Below, piece by piece: positions 33,666-44,284 of a stretch of DNA of 64,000 bases. The DNA is from Treponema denticola. Lineage in GTDB: Bacteria > Spirochaetota > Spirochaetia > Treponematales > Treponemataceae. Location of the stretch: NCBI RefSeq assembly GCF_024181405.1, contig NZ_CP051302.1, positions 2,170,001 to 2,234,000 of the forward strand, given 5' to 3'. Under the pieces are notes generated by a model. The model had not been told where the DNA came from, ran no database searches, and worked only from the letters and a program-made list of their open reading frames with translations. Every line of letters begins with the position of its first letter. The first letter of the stretch is position 1. Both the position numbers and the translations under genes were made by a program.

Positions 33666-33768
33666 AGCTATAGTTTCGGAGAAAATACATCGTACTTGAA
33701 TTTTCTCTTGACCAAGTTTCTTTTTAATGATATCATACCGCCCCTGTAAAAATTTATGGAAGAAAAAA

Positions 33769-34554
33769 ATGATTAAGGTTCAAAATATTTGCAAAACATA
33801 CAAGGTCGCAAAAAGAAATAAGGGCTTAAAAGAAGCTGCAAAGGCTCTTTTTAAGAAGGACTATGAATATATAAAAGCCTTAAACGATATTTCTTTTACG
33901 ATTAACGAAGGAGAAACCGTAGGCTACATCGGCCCGAACGGAGCCGGAAAGAGTTCTACCATAAAGATTCTCTGCGGAATCCTTACACCCGATTCGGGAA
34001 CTTGTGAAATTGCAGGTCTTGTTCCATGGAAAAAGCGAGTGGAATATGTAAAAAACATCGGCGTAGTTTTCGGGCAAAGAACTCAGCTGTGGTGGGATAT
34101 TCCCGTTATAGATTCCTTTGAACTTTTAAAGGATATTTATTCTGTGCCTCAAAATATTTTTCAAAACAATTTGGAAGAGCTGATCAATCTTTTAGAATTA
34201 AAAGAAATTGTCAAAACACCGGCTCGTCAGCTTTCTTTAGGCCAAAGGATGAAGTGCGAAATTGCAGCCTCTCTTTTACATAGTCCCAAAATTCTTTTTT
34301 TAGATGAACCGACAATCGGGCTTGATGCTCTTTCAAAATTAACGGTGAGAAAATTTATTTCGGAACTGAACAAAAAAAATAAAACGACTATTATTTTAAC
34401 AACCCACGATATGCAGGATATCGAAGCAATTACCGAGCGTATTATTTTAATAGACAAAGGACAGATTCTTTTGGACGGCACATTAAAAGACATTAAGAAG
34501 GATTCATTATCTTTGGATGAAAGCCTTGCCGAATTTTATAAAGAGAATTGTTAA
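33769..34554 (+). CDS. ABC-2 transporter ATPase (exporter)
   Basis: This 261-residue ATPase starts at 33769 (MIKVQNICKTYKVAKRNKGLKEAAKALFKKDYEYIKALNDIS). It has Walker A GPNGAGKSS, Q-loop GQRTQLWWD, signature LSLGQRMKCEIAAS, Walker B ILFLDEP and switch His TTHD. The KRNKG...KKDYE insertion before the strand and the GQRTQLWWD loop are typical of ATPases of the ABC-2 trio with two unequal permeases (viologen- or drug-export type). The two permeases follow directly. Substrate unknown. Confidence 0.92.
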   Translation: MIKVQNICKTYKVAKRNKGLKEAAKALFKKDYEYIKALNDISFTINEGETVGYIGPNGAGKSSTIKILCGILTPDSGTCEIAGLVPWKKRVEYVKNIGVVFGQRTQLWWDIPVIDSFELLKDIYSVPQNIFQNNLEELINLLELKEIVKTPARQLSLGQRMKCEIAASLLHSPKILFLDEPTIGLDALSKLTVRKFISELNKKNKTTIILTTHDMQDIEAITERIILIDKGQILLDGTLKDIKKDSLSLDESLAEFYKENC

Positions 34555-34569
34555 AGGGCTGTACGGCTT

Positions 34570-35370
34570 ATGAAAAAATATCTTTCTTTTTTTAAAATAC
34601 GCTTTATAGCAAACTTACAATACAGGGCAGCAGCTCTTGCCGGTATCTCAACTCAATTTGCATGGGGAACTTTAAATATCATTTTATTTAAGGCCTTTTA
34701 TGAATCCTCTCCGGAAAATTTTCCTATGGGCTTTTCTGCTTTTGTTTCCTATATTTGGATGCAGCAGGCTTTCTTAGCGTTTTTTGCAATGTGGACATTT
34801 GAAAGTGATATAACCGATTCGATTGTTTCGGGCTCCATCGCATATCAAATGTCTAAACCGATAAACATATACAATCTTTGGTTTACCCGCTCGGTTGCAT
34901 TAAGACTTGCAAGAGGTCTTTTAAGATGTTTTCCGGTTTTAATAATTGCCTCAATTTTACCTCAGCCTTACCGTTTGATAATGCCAGACCCTATTACCTT
35001 TTTTATATTTATAGCTTCTATGATATTGGGGCTTTGCACGGCAGCAGCCTTTACCTGCCTGATATACGTGCTTTGTTTTTTTACTGTTTCTCCCAAAGGG
35101 CTTCAAATAGTATTTTTCTCGGCCTCCGAGATGCTCATGGGGCAGATAATCCCTATTCCTTTTTTCCCTGAAACAATAAAAAAGATTTTGGAATTTTCTC
35201 CTTTTACGGGAATTCAAAATATTCCTTTAAGAATTTTTTCTTACGATATTTCATCTGCCGATGCAGGCAAAAAAATACTCCTGCAAGTCTTCTGGCTCCT
35301 TGTTTTATTTTTATCGGGAAAAATTATTGCAAGAGCAGCAGAAAAAAAACTGGTAGTGCAAGGAGGCTAA
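34570..35370 (+). CDS. ABC-2 family permease, first subunit
   Basis: This 266-residue inner-membrane protein has six hydrophobic segments, for example ALAGISTQFAWGTLNIILFKAFY, FVSYIWMQQAFLAFFAMWTF and FFIFIASMILGLCTAAAFTCLIYVLCFF. The motif SISGSIAYQMSKPINIY-like (DSIVSGSIAYQMSKPI) is the usual amphipathic loop of this family, and PFTGIQNIPLRIF is also characteristic. It follows the ATPase by 15 bases and pairs with the next permease. Confidence 0.85.
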   Translation: MKKYLSFFKIRFIANLQYRAAALAGISTQFAWGTLNIILFKAFYESSPENFPMGFSAFVSYIWMQQAFLAFFAMWTFESDITDSIVSGSIAYQMSKPINIYNLWFTRSVALRLARGLLRCFPVLIIASILPQPYRLIMPDPITFFIFIASMILGLCTAAAFTCLIYVLCFFTVSPKGLQIVFFSASEMLMGQIIPIPFFPETIKKILEFSPFTGIQNIPLRIFSYDISSADAGKKILLQVFWLLVLFLSGKIIARAAEKKLVVQGG

Positions 35371-35389
35371 ATTAAAATTTAGGATAATT

Positions 35390-36175
35390 ATGAAAGGCTT
35401 AAACCTTTATTTTAAATATCTAGGTATTCTTTTAAAAAGCACAATGCAATACAAGGCTTCATTTTTTTTATCCTGCTTGGGTCAGTTTCTTTTAACCTGT
35501 AACAGCGCGGCTGCTCTTTATCTTTTATTTGCGCGCTTTCAGTCCATAAAAGGATTTTCCTTTGCCGAAGTTGTTTTTTGTTATTCAATAATGCAGTTAA
35601 GTTTTGCCATTACCGAAAGCTATGCACGAGGCTTTGATTCATTTTCTGCATTGATTATAACCGGAGACTTTGACAGACTTCTTTTGCGTCCCCGAAATTT
35701 ACCCCTTCAAGTACTGGGAAGTAAATTCGAATTTTCAAGGATAGGAAGATTGCTCATAGCCGTCGTTTTATTTTTTTACGGCATAAGATTCGGAAATATA
35801 GATTGGTCTTTTTTAAAGGTGTTTACAATTATATCAATGCTCTTAGGAGGCATAGCGGTATTTTCAGGTCTTTTTTTAATCTATGCAGCTATTTCTTTTT
35901 TTACCATACAAAGTCTTGAGTTTATGAATATCTTTACCGATGGAGCCAGAACATTTGCCTCATACCCTGTTTCAATATACGGAAATAAAATTTTACGCTT
36001 TTGCACTTTTATAATTCCTTATGCTCTTTTTCAATATTATCCGCTTTTGTTTTTATTCGATAAATGCAAAAATCCTACCCTCGCCTTTTTACCCCTTCTT
36101 TCATTTTTGTTTTTGATTCCTGCTTATCTTTTGTGGCGGTTCGGAGTTTCAAAATATAAGTCGACGGGCTCGTAA
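35390..36175 (+). CDS. ABC-2 family permease, second subunit
   Basis: This 261-residue membrane protein has six segments. IITGDFDRLLLRPRNLPLQVLGSKFEFSRIGRL is the family's conserved loop. The third part (GGIAVFSGLFLIYAAISFFTIQSLEFMNIFTDGARTFASYPVSIYG) matches the DUF990-like permease partner. With the upstream ATPase and permease it forms a full exporter, gaps 15-19 bases. The cargo is unknown. Confidence 0.85.
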   Translation: MKGLNLYFKYLGILLKSTMQYKASFFLSCLGQFLLTCNSAAALYLLFARFQSIKGFSFAEVVFCYSIMQLSFAITESYARGFDSFSALIITGDFDRLLLRPRNLPLQVLGSKFEFSRIGRLLIAVVLFFYGIRFGNIDWSFLKVFTIISMLLGGIAVFSGLFLIYAAISFFTIQSLEFMNIFTDGARTFASYPVSIYGNKILRFCTFIIPYALFQYYPLLFLFDKCKNPTLAFLPLLSFLFLIPAYLLWRFGVSKYKSTGS

Positions 36176-36366
36176 AAACGTATCGGTATTAAATCTCTAT
36201 TTTATACATTTTCTCCATTATAATATTTTTCATCTATTTATCACATAAACATCTAGCAAAAATAAAAAAATTAGTGTATAAATAATTTATTCAATTCTTA
36301 ATGTGCATTCAATAAAAATCAATTACAAATAGTTTTTACAATAACATTTGAAAGGAACTCTAAATT

Positions 36367-38487
36367 ATGGTAACTGAAAAAAATTATCGGAAGGAGGGAA
36401 GACGGTTTTCTATTTTAAGAAAATTGGTTTTCTTTTTTGGTATGTTAATCCTGATAGGAGGATTTACAATGGGTGCCTCTGCTTTATTTGTAGCAAAGAA
36501 GGCCCTAATGGGAAAAATTGAAGAAGCACTACTAATGAAGGCAAAGGATACGGCAGAAATTGTAGACGGCAGGGCGAATTCCATGTTATATTTTTTGGAA
36601 GGTCTTGCGCGTATTCCGGCCCTTCGCGACTCCAAACTTACTTTTTATGAGAAAGCAGAAGCACTACGGCAGGATGCAGAGCGGAATAAAAAGATAAAAT
36701 ACTTCGGAGTTGCCGATAAAAACGGGAAGATATATTATGCTGATGGATCTTCTGTTTCTGTCGGTGATAGGGAATGGTACAAGGAATCTATTAAAGGCAA
36801 TAATTTTATTTCTGAGCCGCTTATAAGCCGTCTAACGGGTGAACTGCAAATTATATTTTCCGTACCTATCTATGATGATGGACACAATATTTTAGGTGTG
36901 TTTAGTGCCGCTGTTAACGGATTGGCTCTTACAGATATAATCAGTGACATTATAATAGGACAAACGGGCGGTTGCTATATTATCGATGCTTCAGGAACAA
37001 CGATTGCTGATAAGGAAATAGAACTGGTTAAAAGACAAGAGAACAGCATTAAAAAAGCTGTATCCGACCCTGAACTTAAAAGTATTGCCGATTTTGAACA
37101 AAAAGTCTTAGCATCTTCTGAAGCCGGTTTAGCTAGATTTACATATGAAGGACAAAAAGAAATTGCTGCTTATTCTCCTATGAAAACAAAAACCTGGAAA
37201 GTCATCATCAGTGCTCCTGTTCATGAACTTACCGGCAGTCTCAGGCCTCTAAAAATCACAATCAGAATTATAGGTATCAGCATATTGATTATATCCATTA
37301 TACTTACGGCTATTATAGCCCTTACAATAGTAAAGCCCATTACATCAACGGTTCAAGCGCTTAAAAATATTACAGATGGAGACGGAGATTTAAGGGTGCG
37401 CTTACCTATAAAAAGAAATGATGAAATAACCGATTTATCAAAATACTTTAACAGAACAATTGAAAAAATCGGGAACTCAATCAAAATGGTGGGTTCAGGC
37501 ACTCAGGAAATGGAACAGATAGGAAATGAGCTTGCAAGTAATATGACGGAAACAGCAAGTGCCATACATCAAATAAGTACAAACATAGAAGGAGTAAAAC
37601 AACAAGCCCTTACACAGGCGGCAAGCGTTACCGAGACCTCAGCTACCATCGAACAGATTATTAAAACCATCGCACAATTAAACGGCATGATAGAATCTCA
37701 AGCTGCCAGTGTAGCCGAATCCTCCTCGGCAATAGAGCAAATGGTAGGAAACATAAGCTCCATAACTCAGACCCTTGCAAAAACGGATGACGCAATCAAA
37801 AATCTTGCAGGAGCTACAGCTGAAGGAAAAGAAACACTTTCTCTATCAAATACCGTAACTCAAAAAATTTCGGAGGAATCGGGCGGACTCTTAGAAGCTT
37901 CAAGCGTTATCCAGCATATTGCAAGTCAAACAAACTTGCTTGCTATGAACGCAGCGATTGAAGCAGCTCATGCCGGAGAAGCAGGGAAAGGCTTTGCCGT
38001 TGTTGCCGACGAAATTAGAAAGCTCGCAGAAGAATCAAGTTCACAAGGAAAAACAATAACTTCAACCTTAAAGATTTTAAGCAAAGAAATTGAAAATCTT
38101 TCATCTTCTTCAAAATTGGCCGAAGAAAAATTTGACAGCATCTTTGCCCTATCGGAGCAAGTAAAAAAGATGAGTGAGACTCTTATGCTTGCAATGAAAG
38201 AGCAAGAAAACGGCGGCCGTGAAGTTTTGACGGCAATTCATAATATCAATTTAATCACTTCACAAGTAAATGACGGTTCAGCCGAAATGCTTGAGGGAGG
38301 AAAAAACATTGCCGTTGAAATGCAAAAACTCGATGACCTTACAAGAGTTATCACTGCAAGTATGAATGAAATGGCAGCAGGTGCACTCCAAATAAATGAA
38401 GCGACTCAAGAAGTCAATATTATTTCGCAAAAAAATAAAGAAAATATCGGCAATCTCGTAAACGAGGTTGAAAGATTTAAAGTCTAA
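36367..38487 (+). CDS. Methyl-accepting chemotaxis protein, Cache sensor
   Basis: This is a 706-residue chemoreceptor. TM1 is at about 18-42. A double-Cache sensor (about 45-290) includes [37 protein letters not shown], typical of dCache_1. TM2 is at about 300-322, then HAMP ([24 protein letters not shown]). A long coiled coil follows with the signalling tip [38 protein letters not shown]. The ligand is unknown; dCache sensors often bind amino or organic acids. Likely monocistronic; 191 AT-rich bases precede it. Confidence 0.95.
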   Translation: MVTEKNYRKEGRRFSILRKLVFFFGMLILIGGFTMGASALFVAKKALMGKIEEALLMKAKDTAEIVDGRANSMLYFLEGLARIPALRDSKLTFYEKAEALRQDAERNKKIKYFGVADKNGKIYYADGSSVSVGDREWYKESIKGNNFISEPLISRLTGELQIIFSVPIYDDGHNILGVFSAAVNGLALTDIISDIIIGQTGGCYIIDASGTTIADKEIELVKRQENSIKKAVSDPELKSIADFEQKVLASSEAGLARFTYEGQKEIAAYSPMKTKTWKVIISAPVHELTGSLRPLKITIRIIGISILIISIILTAIIALTIVKPITSTVQALKNITDGDGDLRVRLPIKRNDEITDLSKYFNRTIEKIGNSIKMVGSGTQEMEQIGNELASNMTETASAIHQISTNIEGVKQQALTQAASVTETSATIEQIIKTIAQLNGMIESQAASVAESSSAIEQMVGNISSITQTLAKTDDAIKNLAGATAEGKETLSLSNTVTQKISEESGGLLEASSVIQHIASQTNLLAMNAAIEAAHAGEAGKGFAVVADEIRKLAEESSSQGKTITSTLKILSKEIENLSSSSKLAEEKFDSIFALSEQVKKMSETLMLAMKEQENGGREVLTAIHNINLITSQVNDGSAEMLEGGKNIAVEMQKLDDLTRVITASMNEMAAGALQINEATQEVNIISQKNKENIGNLVNEVERFKV

Positions 38488-38523
38488 AAATCGAGAGGAA
38501 TAAATTTGTACGGGGAGATTTTT

Positions 38524-39309
38524 ATGAAAAAACTGGTTTTTATATTGGCATTGGTGGGAATGTTTTTTGGATGCAGTAAACACACTGAGGTAAGCATGAA
38601 CGAAAGCATTACAAGGGAAACAGAAGCTGCAACAGAAGTGCAAAATGAGCCAAGTACTATTGTGAAGAATTCCACGAATGTGGAAAATGTTACTGAAACT
38701 AAAACAGAAGAACCATGGATTGCTCTTATCGAAAAAGAGATTACAAAAATTTCTTTTAACGATGGAGAATACAGGTTAATGCCAAATGACAAAGAAGGTT
38801 ATTATTATATTAACGCTGAATTAAAAAATGGTTTGAATTTTTATGTACAGCTCATTCAAAAAAACTATATAGATGATTCCATTAAATTCGAACTGCCAAA
38901 AACATTTCAAGAATATGCAAAAGCTGTTTTGTCTGTTTCAACTTTACCGCAAGATTTGAGAACTGCTAGAGGGGCTGTTGAAGTGAATGGTCACAAATTT
39001 GCACGAAACATTCGGGTTTCGCAATTTGCACCTGATATTTCTATGTTTCAAATGAGTTATTATACAACAACACCAGGGTATACACTACAATGTACCTTTT
39101 CAAGGGGCGCTGATGAATTCAAACAAGAAGCCCCACAGTACTTTGAAGAAAATGGAACCTGGAAAGAAGAAATGCCTTCAGGCGAAACCGGAGATATTGA
39201 ATTTGCAAAAAAGATAATTGACGGTACAATCGAAAGTGAAACTGCACGGGAATTGTATAAAATAAGTGAAGACTTTATGAAAACTATTGAAATAATAACA
39301 GTGGAGTAA
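38524..39309 (+). CDS. Hypothetical lipoprotein
   Basis: This 261-residue protein has a signal MKKLVFILALVGMFFGCSK with lipobox FFGC, so lipid attachment to Cys17 is expected. A Thr/Glu-rich linker and an alpha/beta domain follow (YYYINAELKNGLNFYVQLIQKNY, then NIRVSQFAPDISMFQMSYYT). GGGAG lies seven bases before the ATG. The start is set by this site; a longer frame from 38506 has no signal. It follows the chemoreceptor by 36 bases and may share its transcript. Function is unknown. Confidence 0.7.
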   Translation: MKKLVFILALVGMFFGCSKHTEVSMNESITRETEAATEVQNEPSTIVKNSTNVENVTETKTEEPWIALIEKEITKISFNDGEYRLMPNDKEGYYYINAELKNGLNFYVQLIQKNYIDDSIKFELPKTFQEYAKAVLSVSTLPQDLRTARGAVEVNGHKFARNIRVSQFAPDISMFQMSYYTTTPGYTLQCTFSRGADEFKQEAPQYFEENGTWKEEMPSGETGDIEFAKKIIDGTIESETARELYKISEDFMKTIEIITVE

Positions 39310-39393
39310 TTATTAGTTTCTTTAAAGCGTCTAATTAAGGGCACAAACTCTTACAATAAAACTGTAAATAGTGAAATATAAAATCAAATGTCA

Positions 39394-40755
39394 TCACTTT
39401 CTTTCGACTCTCAAAATTAAGTTATCCTGTTTTAAGGCCTTACGCAATGAAGGTGCTCCGCTTGTAGATACTGAAATTGTGAGAGGCTTTTCTATTTTTA
39501 TGTTTTTAAAAATTTGCAATTCTTTTTTGTTTGCGGGGAAGCAAAATTCCTTTCCGTTTATTTCCAAAAACTCATCTTGGGATAAGGGCTTTTTTCTGAC
39601 GAGGCTGATTGTCCACAAATTTGTTTTGTATAAGCCTTTTGACGTTTTTAGATTAAGTTCAAGCTCCGTACAAATAAAATGAGAAGAGTAATAATCTTTT
39701 CCCGTAAAGCGGTAAAGTTTTTTTGTAAAGGGGATTTCGTTTTTTTCTCCGCTTAGTTCTAAAATACTATCTTGAGGAAGATCTAAATTTAATTCTTTAC
39801 AAAGTTTTTTTGCGCTCCCTTGCGAAGGCGCTTTTGATTTAAAAAAGCTGCCTATTTTTTTTAAGACTTCAGCTTCAAAAGCTACCACGGAGCCGTCGCC
39901 CTTTGGACCAATATTCAAAAGGTAATTACCTCCCATAGCTCTTACCCTTATAAGGCTTTCTATAAGCTCTTGGGCCTTTTTATTTTTATCTCCCCGTCTT
40001 TGCCATGAACGGTAGCCCCATGTTTCATGATAAATTGAAGCAGGAGTCTGCCAAGGAACATTTAAACTTTTATCAGGAAATTTGTTATCTCCCATTGTAC
40101 AAAAATCTCCGCAGTCATTCCATATGCGGCCGTTTATCATCATGTTAGGCTGAAGCTTTTGAGCAAGGGCTCTTACTTCTTCACTTTGCTTTTTTGTCGG
40201 GAAACCCATATCCATCCAAAGCTCGCAAAGAGGACCGTAATTTGTAAATAATTCTTTCAGCTGTTCAATATTAAATTTCTGATGCTTGGGCGGAATTTTA
40301 TCGCTGTTATGATCGCTTATAGGAAGAGCGAATTCGCAGTTCCAATCTATCCAAGAAAAATAAAGCCCGAACTTTAAACCGTTTTTTTTACATGCTTGAG
40401 AAAGCTCTGCAATAAGGTCCCTTTTTGCAGGAGCCTTCACCGAATTATAATCTGTAGTCTTTGTGTCAAAAAGACAAAAGCCGTCATGGTGCTTTGCCGT
40501 GATAATGATGTATTTCATTCCTGCAGCTTTTGCAAGAGCACATATTTTTTCTGCATCGAAATTCTTACAGGTAAATTTATTTTGTAAGGCCTTATATTCT
40601 TCTTTAGGAATTTTACCGTGACTTAAAATCTGTTCACTGTAACCGCGCTTTACCGGCTCACCCTTCCAAACGCCTCCGCATAAAGAATAAAGCCCATAAT
40701 GAATAAACATTCCAAAACCTAATTTTTGCCACTGTGTAATTTTATCTGGTTTCAT
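39394..40755 (-). CDS. Alpha-L-fucosidase (GH29)
   Basis: This 453-residue GH29 enzyme starts at 40755 (MKPDKITQWQKLGFGMFIHYGLYSL). It has the family hallmarks: GMFIHYGLYS, IITAKHHDGFCLFDTK and GLYFSWIDWN. ELWMDMGFP probably carries the nucleophile Asp, and GNYLLNIGPKGDG is present. No signal peptide is seen, so it acts in the cytoplasm or on imported sugars. The C-terminal 100 residues are a beta domain. It would release L-fucose from fucosides, relevant for a host-associated spirochaete. Confidence 0.9.
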   Translation of the reverse strand: MKPDKITQWQKLGFGMFIHYGLYSLCGGVWKGEPVKRGYSEQILSHGKIPKEEYKALQNKFTCKNFDAEKICALAKAAGMKYIIITAKHHDGFCLFDTKTTDYNSVKAPAKRDLIAELSQACKKNGLKFGLYFSWIDWNCEFALPISDHNSDKIPPKHQKFNIEQLKELFTNYGPLCELWMDMGFPTKKQSEEVRALAQKLQPNMMINGRIWNDCGDFCTMGDNKFPDKSLNVPWQTPASIYHETWGYRSWQRRGDKNKKAQELIESLIRVRAMGGNYLLNIGPKGDGSVVAFEAEVLKKIGSFFKSKAPSQGSAKKLCKELNLDLPQDSILELSGEKNEIPFTKKLYRFTGKDYYSSHFICTELELNLKTSKGLYKTNLWTISLVRKKPLSQDEFLEINGKEFCFPANKKELQIFKNIKIEKPLTISVSTSGAPSLRKALKQDNLILRVERK

Positions 40756-40904
40756 AAGATTGAGTATATAGGATAGGATAAGAGATTTCAAGTGAGCAAA
40801 AAGAGGCAAGCCCATAAAATTCATCAATACTTGAATCCCTGTAAATTATAATATATAATAAATAAAGAAAATAAGCACTTAACAATTAATCGGGGAGGCA
40901 AAAA

Positions 40905-42521
40905 ATGATGGATTTTTCACGGAAGATACCTATAGGAGTACAAAGTTTTGAAGTCATGCGTAACGATAAATTTTTGTATGTAGATAAAACCGAATTTATT
41001 TTTAAGCTGACTAATTCAAATAGAGTCTACTTTTTAAGCCGCCCCCGCCGTTTCGGAAAAAGTCTTTTTCTTTCTACCCTCGAAGCCTACTTTTTAGGAA
41101 AAAAAGAGTTGTTTAAGGGGCTGTACATTGAAGAAGCTGAAGAAAACAGAGCTAAAAACGAAGGAACTGAAGCATGGACTCAATATCCCGTTTTTTACTT
41201 GGATTTTAATACGGGGCGGTATGATTTGCCCGAGTCTTTAAACGAAAGCCTTGACTTCTTTTTAAGGACAGAGGAGGAGCGTTTCGGTATACAGGGGAAC
41301 GATTTATCTTTTGGTAAACGCTTTGCTTTTTTAATACAAACAGCTTATGAAAAAACCGGCAAACAGGTAGTTATCCTCGTAGACGAATATGATAAGCCCC
41401 TCTTGCAAACAATGTATGTAAATGAAACCCTAAACGAAGAATTCCGCAGCACACTCAAAGCTTTTTATTCCGTTATAAAAACTTGCGACAAGTATATCCG
41501 CTTTGCATTTTTAACGGGAGTAACAAAATTCAGTAAGGTAAGTATTTTCAGTGATTTAAATAACTTACAGGACATAAGCCTTCACGAAGATTGCTCTGCT
41601 CTTTGCGGTATAACCCAAGAAGAATTAACAGCCGTATTTTCTCCCGAAATTCAAGTATTGGCAGACAAAGAAAAGATAAGCTATGAAGAATGTTTAAGCC
41701 TTCTTAAAAAACGCTATGACGGATATCTTTTTGCAAAAGAAGGCAAAAGCGTTTATAATCCTTTCAGCCTTCTAAATGCTTTTTCGGCAAAGGATGTGGG
41801 AAGTTATTGGTTTGCTACGGGAACTCCGACCTTTTTGGTAAACTACCTAAAAGAAGCTCACTATAATATTCCCGACTTAGACGGAAATGTTGAACTTGAT
41901 GAGGCCGGCTTAGCCGATTACCGAGCCGACACAAAAAATCCTCTTCCGATTTTATTTCAAGCAGGATATTTAACAATTAAAGAATATATAAGAGAAGCAG
42001 CTCTTTACAGATTAGGCTTTCCTAATGATGAAGTCCGTTACGGTTTTCTTAAAAACCTTTTGCCGGATTACACATCTTTGCGTACAGATCAAACAGCTTC
42101 TTCCGTTTGGCGTTTTGTTGAAGATGTAAGGGCAGGAAATGTAGATAACTTTATGGAAAGAATGAAGTCCATAATTGCCGGCATTCCTTATGATAATCTT
42201 CCCAAAGAAAAGTTAAAGCTTAGAGAGCAAAATTATCAGACGGCCGTTTATTTGATTTTTAAGCTGATGGGGCAATTTGTTGAAACAGAGATACACTGTG
42301 CTGCCGGAAGAGCTGATTGTCTTGTTCATACAAAAGATGCGATTTATATCTTTGAATTTAAACTTGACGGAAACGGAAGCTCGGAAGATGCGGTAGCACA
42401 GATAAAAGAAAAAGGCTATACAGCTCCTTTTAAATCAAGCGGTAAAAAGATTGTTCTAATAGGTTCATCCTTTGATGAAAAAGAACGTACCATAAAAGAC
42501 TGGAAAACCGAAAAAATTTAA
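40905..42521 (+). CDS. AAA-ATPase-like/PD-(D/E)XK nuclease-like protein
   Basis: This 538-residue protein has an AAA-like domain starting KIPIGVQSFEVMRNDKFLYVDKTEFIF with Walker A SRPRRFGKSLF (about 48-57), then Walker B VVILVDEYDKPLLQ. The C-terminal DUF1703/PDDEXK_9 domain follows (ETEIHCAAGRADCLVHTKDAIYIFEFKLDGNGS), with E...D...EFK as the nuclease core. The family is abundant in Bacteroidetes and treponemes, of unknown function, and possibly defence-linked. GGGGAGG precedes the ATG. Confidence 0.85.
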   Translation: MMDFSRKIPIGVQSFEVMRNDKFLYVDKTEFIFKLTNSNRVYFLSRPRRFGKSLFLSTLEAYFLGKKELFKGLYIEEAEENRAKNEGTEAWTQYPVFYLDFNTGRYDLPESLNESLDFFLRTEEERFGIQGNDLSFGKRFAFLIQTAYEKTGKQVVILVDEYDKPLLQTMYVNETLNEEFRSTLKAFYSVIKTCDKYIRFAFLTGVTKFSKVSIFSDLNNLQDISLHEDCSALCGITQEELTAVFSPEIQVLADKEKISYEECLSLLKKRYDGYLFAKEGKSVYNPFSLLNAFSAKDVGSYWFATGTPTFLVNYLKEAHYNIPDLDGNVELDEAGLADYRADTKNPLPILFQAGYLTIKEYIREAALYRLGFPNDEVRYGFLKNLLPDYTSLRTDQTASSVWRFVEDVRAGNVDNFMERMKSIIAGIPYDNLPKEKLKLREQNYQTAVYLIFKLMGQFVETEIHCAAGRADCLVHTKDAIYIFEFKLDGNGSSEDAVAQIKEKGYTAPFKSSGKKIVLIGSSFDEKERTIKDWKTEKI

Positions 42522-42528
42522 CATCCGC

Positions 42529-42570
42529 GTAACATCCGTTACCGACTTCTATTCATAAAATACTTATAAT
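42529..42570 (+). promoter_or_regulatory. hcp promoter with Crp/Fnr-type dyad
   Basis: GTAACATCCGTTAC (42529-42542) is a dyad centred at 42535.5. A TATAAT -10 lies at 42565-42570, so the dyad centre is 29.5 bp upstream of the first -10 base, or about -41.5 from the expected start. The same sequence and spacing occur at 46300-46342. It fits activation by the Crp/Fnr protein coded at 44280. Confidence 0.8.
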
Positions 42571-42602
42571 TTACTCAAACCTTTGAAAAATAGGAGAATA
42601 CT

Positions 42603-44234
42603 ATGGACACTATGTTTTGTTTTCAATGTCAGGAGACATTTAAAAATTCAGGCTGCGTAAGGGTCGGAGTATGCGGGAAAAACCCCTTAGTTGCAGGATT
42701 ACAGGACTTTCTCATCTGGGGAACAAAAAAGCTTTCCGAGGTGACAAGTTATATGAGGGAAAACGGGATTAAGGTTGAAAAAGAAATTAACCACATCGTA
42801 AGCACAAACCTTTTTGTTACAATAACCAATGCAAATTTTGATGAAAAAGCAATTAACAACAGAATAAATATTACTCTTAAAGCAATCCATGATTTGCATA
42901 GTTCTTTAAATCGCCCCTTTGATCCGGAGATTGAAGTGTATATTGACTCGGATATACCGAAAAGACTGGGCAAGGCCATTACAATAGGCGTTTTGCAGAC
43001 AAAAGATCCCGATAAGCGCTCCTTAAAAGAACTTATTATCTATGGTCTAAAGGGGCTATGTGCCTATGTAAAACATGCTAACGCCTTAGGCTATGAAGAC
43101 GAAGCGGTTGATGCCTTTATTCAAAAAACGCTTTCAATCCTCATAGATGAAAAATTGAGTGTTGATGAACTTATTTCTCTTACCTTAAAGACAGGAGAAG
43201 CCGGAGTTAAGGGAATGGCTCTGCTGGATAGCGCCAACACAGGCAGCTACGGTAATCCCGAAATAACCGAAGTTTCGATAGGTGTAAGAAATAATCCGGG
43301 CATCCTTGTATCTGGGCATGATCTAAAAGATATCGAAATGCTTCTTGAGCAAACTGAGGGTACAGGAGTTGATGTTTATACTCACTCCGAAATGCTCCCT
43401 GCAAATTATTATCCGAAACTAAAAAAATATAAGCATCTTGCAGGTAATTACGGTAATTCGTGGGCCAAACAGGTTTCCGAATTTGAAAGTTTTAACGGCC
43501 CAATCCTTATGACAACCAACTGTATAATTCCTTCAAAGGCTTCCTACGTATCAAGAATGTATACGACAAATGCAGCAGGTCATCCCGGCTGTGTTCATAT
43601 CGAAGCCGATGAAAACGGTCATAAGGACTTTTCCGAAATTATAAAAAAGGCAAAATCCTGTCCTCCCCCTAAAGAAATTGAAAGCGGAAAGATTATAGGA
43701 GGCTTTGCTCACGCCCAAGTTTTTGCTCTTGCCGACAAAATTGTCGAAAGCGTAAAAAACGGAGATATTAGAAAATTCATAGTAATGGGCGGCTGCGACG
43801 GCAGACACACAACAAGATCTTATTATACGGGTTTTGCGGAAGCTCTTCCGAAAAATACCGTCATCCTGACGGCAGGCTGTGCAAAATACAGGTACAATAA
43901 ACTAAATCTTGGAGATATAAACGGCATTCCAAGGGTATTGGATGCAGGACAGTGCAATGATTCTTATTCCCTTGCCCTTATAGCTCTTAAATTGAAGGAA
44001 ATATTTAACCTAAGCGATATTAATGATTTACCTATAATTTTTAATATAGCATGGTACGAACAAAAAGCCGTTATAGTACTCTTGGCCCTATTGTTCTTAG
44101 GCGTAAAAAACATACACCTTGGGCCTACTATTCCCGGCTTTCTTTCACCCAACGTAAAGGATGTTTTAATAAGCAAATTCGGATTATCGGGAATCTCTTC
44201 AATAGAAGATGATATAAAACATTTTTTCGGTTAG
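42603..44234 (+). CDS. hcp: Hydroxylamine reductase (hybrid cluster protein)
   Basis: This 543-residue hybrid cluster protein has the N-terminal cluster motif [21 protein letters not shown] (C-x2-C-x8-C-x5-C, the compact type of anaerobes). It also has the hybrid-cluster ligands: [67 protein letters not shown] and MAWYEQKA-like (IAWYEQKAV). It reduces hydroxylamine and, as known for Hcp, scavenges NO in the cytoplasm. The dyad and -10 upstream put it under the adjacent Crp/Fnr regulator. Confidence 0.97.
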   Translation: MDTMFCFQCQETFKNSGCVRVGVCGKNPLVAGLQDFLIWGTKKLSEVTSYMRENGIKVEKEINHIVSTNLFVTITNANFDEKAINNRINITLKAIHDLHSSLNRPFDPEIEVYIDSDIPKRLGKAITIGVLQTKDPDKRSLKELIIYGLKGLCAYVKHANALGYEDEAVDAFIQKTLSILIDEKLSVDELISLTLKTGEAGVKGMALLDSANTGSYGNPEITEVSIGVRNNPGILVSGHDLKDIEMLLEQTEGTGVDVYTHSEMLPANYYPKLKKYKHLAGNYGNSWAKQVSEFESFNGPILMTTNCIIPSKASYVSRMYTTNAAGHPGCVHIEADENGHKDFSEIIKKAKSCPPPKEIESGKIIGGFAHAQVFALADKIVESVKNGDIRKFIVMGGCDGRHTTRSYYTGFAEALPKNTVILTAGCAKYRYNKLNLGDINGIPRVLDAGQCNDSYSLALIALKLKEIFNLSDINDLPIIFNIAWYEQKAVIVLLALLFLGVKNIHLGPTIPGFLSPNVKDVLISKFGLSGISSIEDDIKHFFG

Positions 44235-44254
44235 AAACATAATCGGGAGGACAG

Positions 44255-44284
44255 GCTAAGGGCTTTTATTGATAAGCCCTTAGC
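44255..44284. terminator. Bidirectional hairpin between hcp and regulator
   Basis: GCTAAGGGCTT (44255-44265) and AAGCCCTTAGC (44274-44284) form an 11-bp stem between two converging genes. It includes the last codons of the regulator. There is no strong U run, but the position fits a shared terminator. Confidence 0.6.
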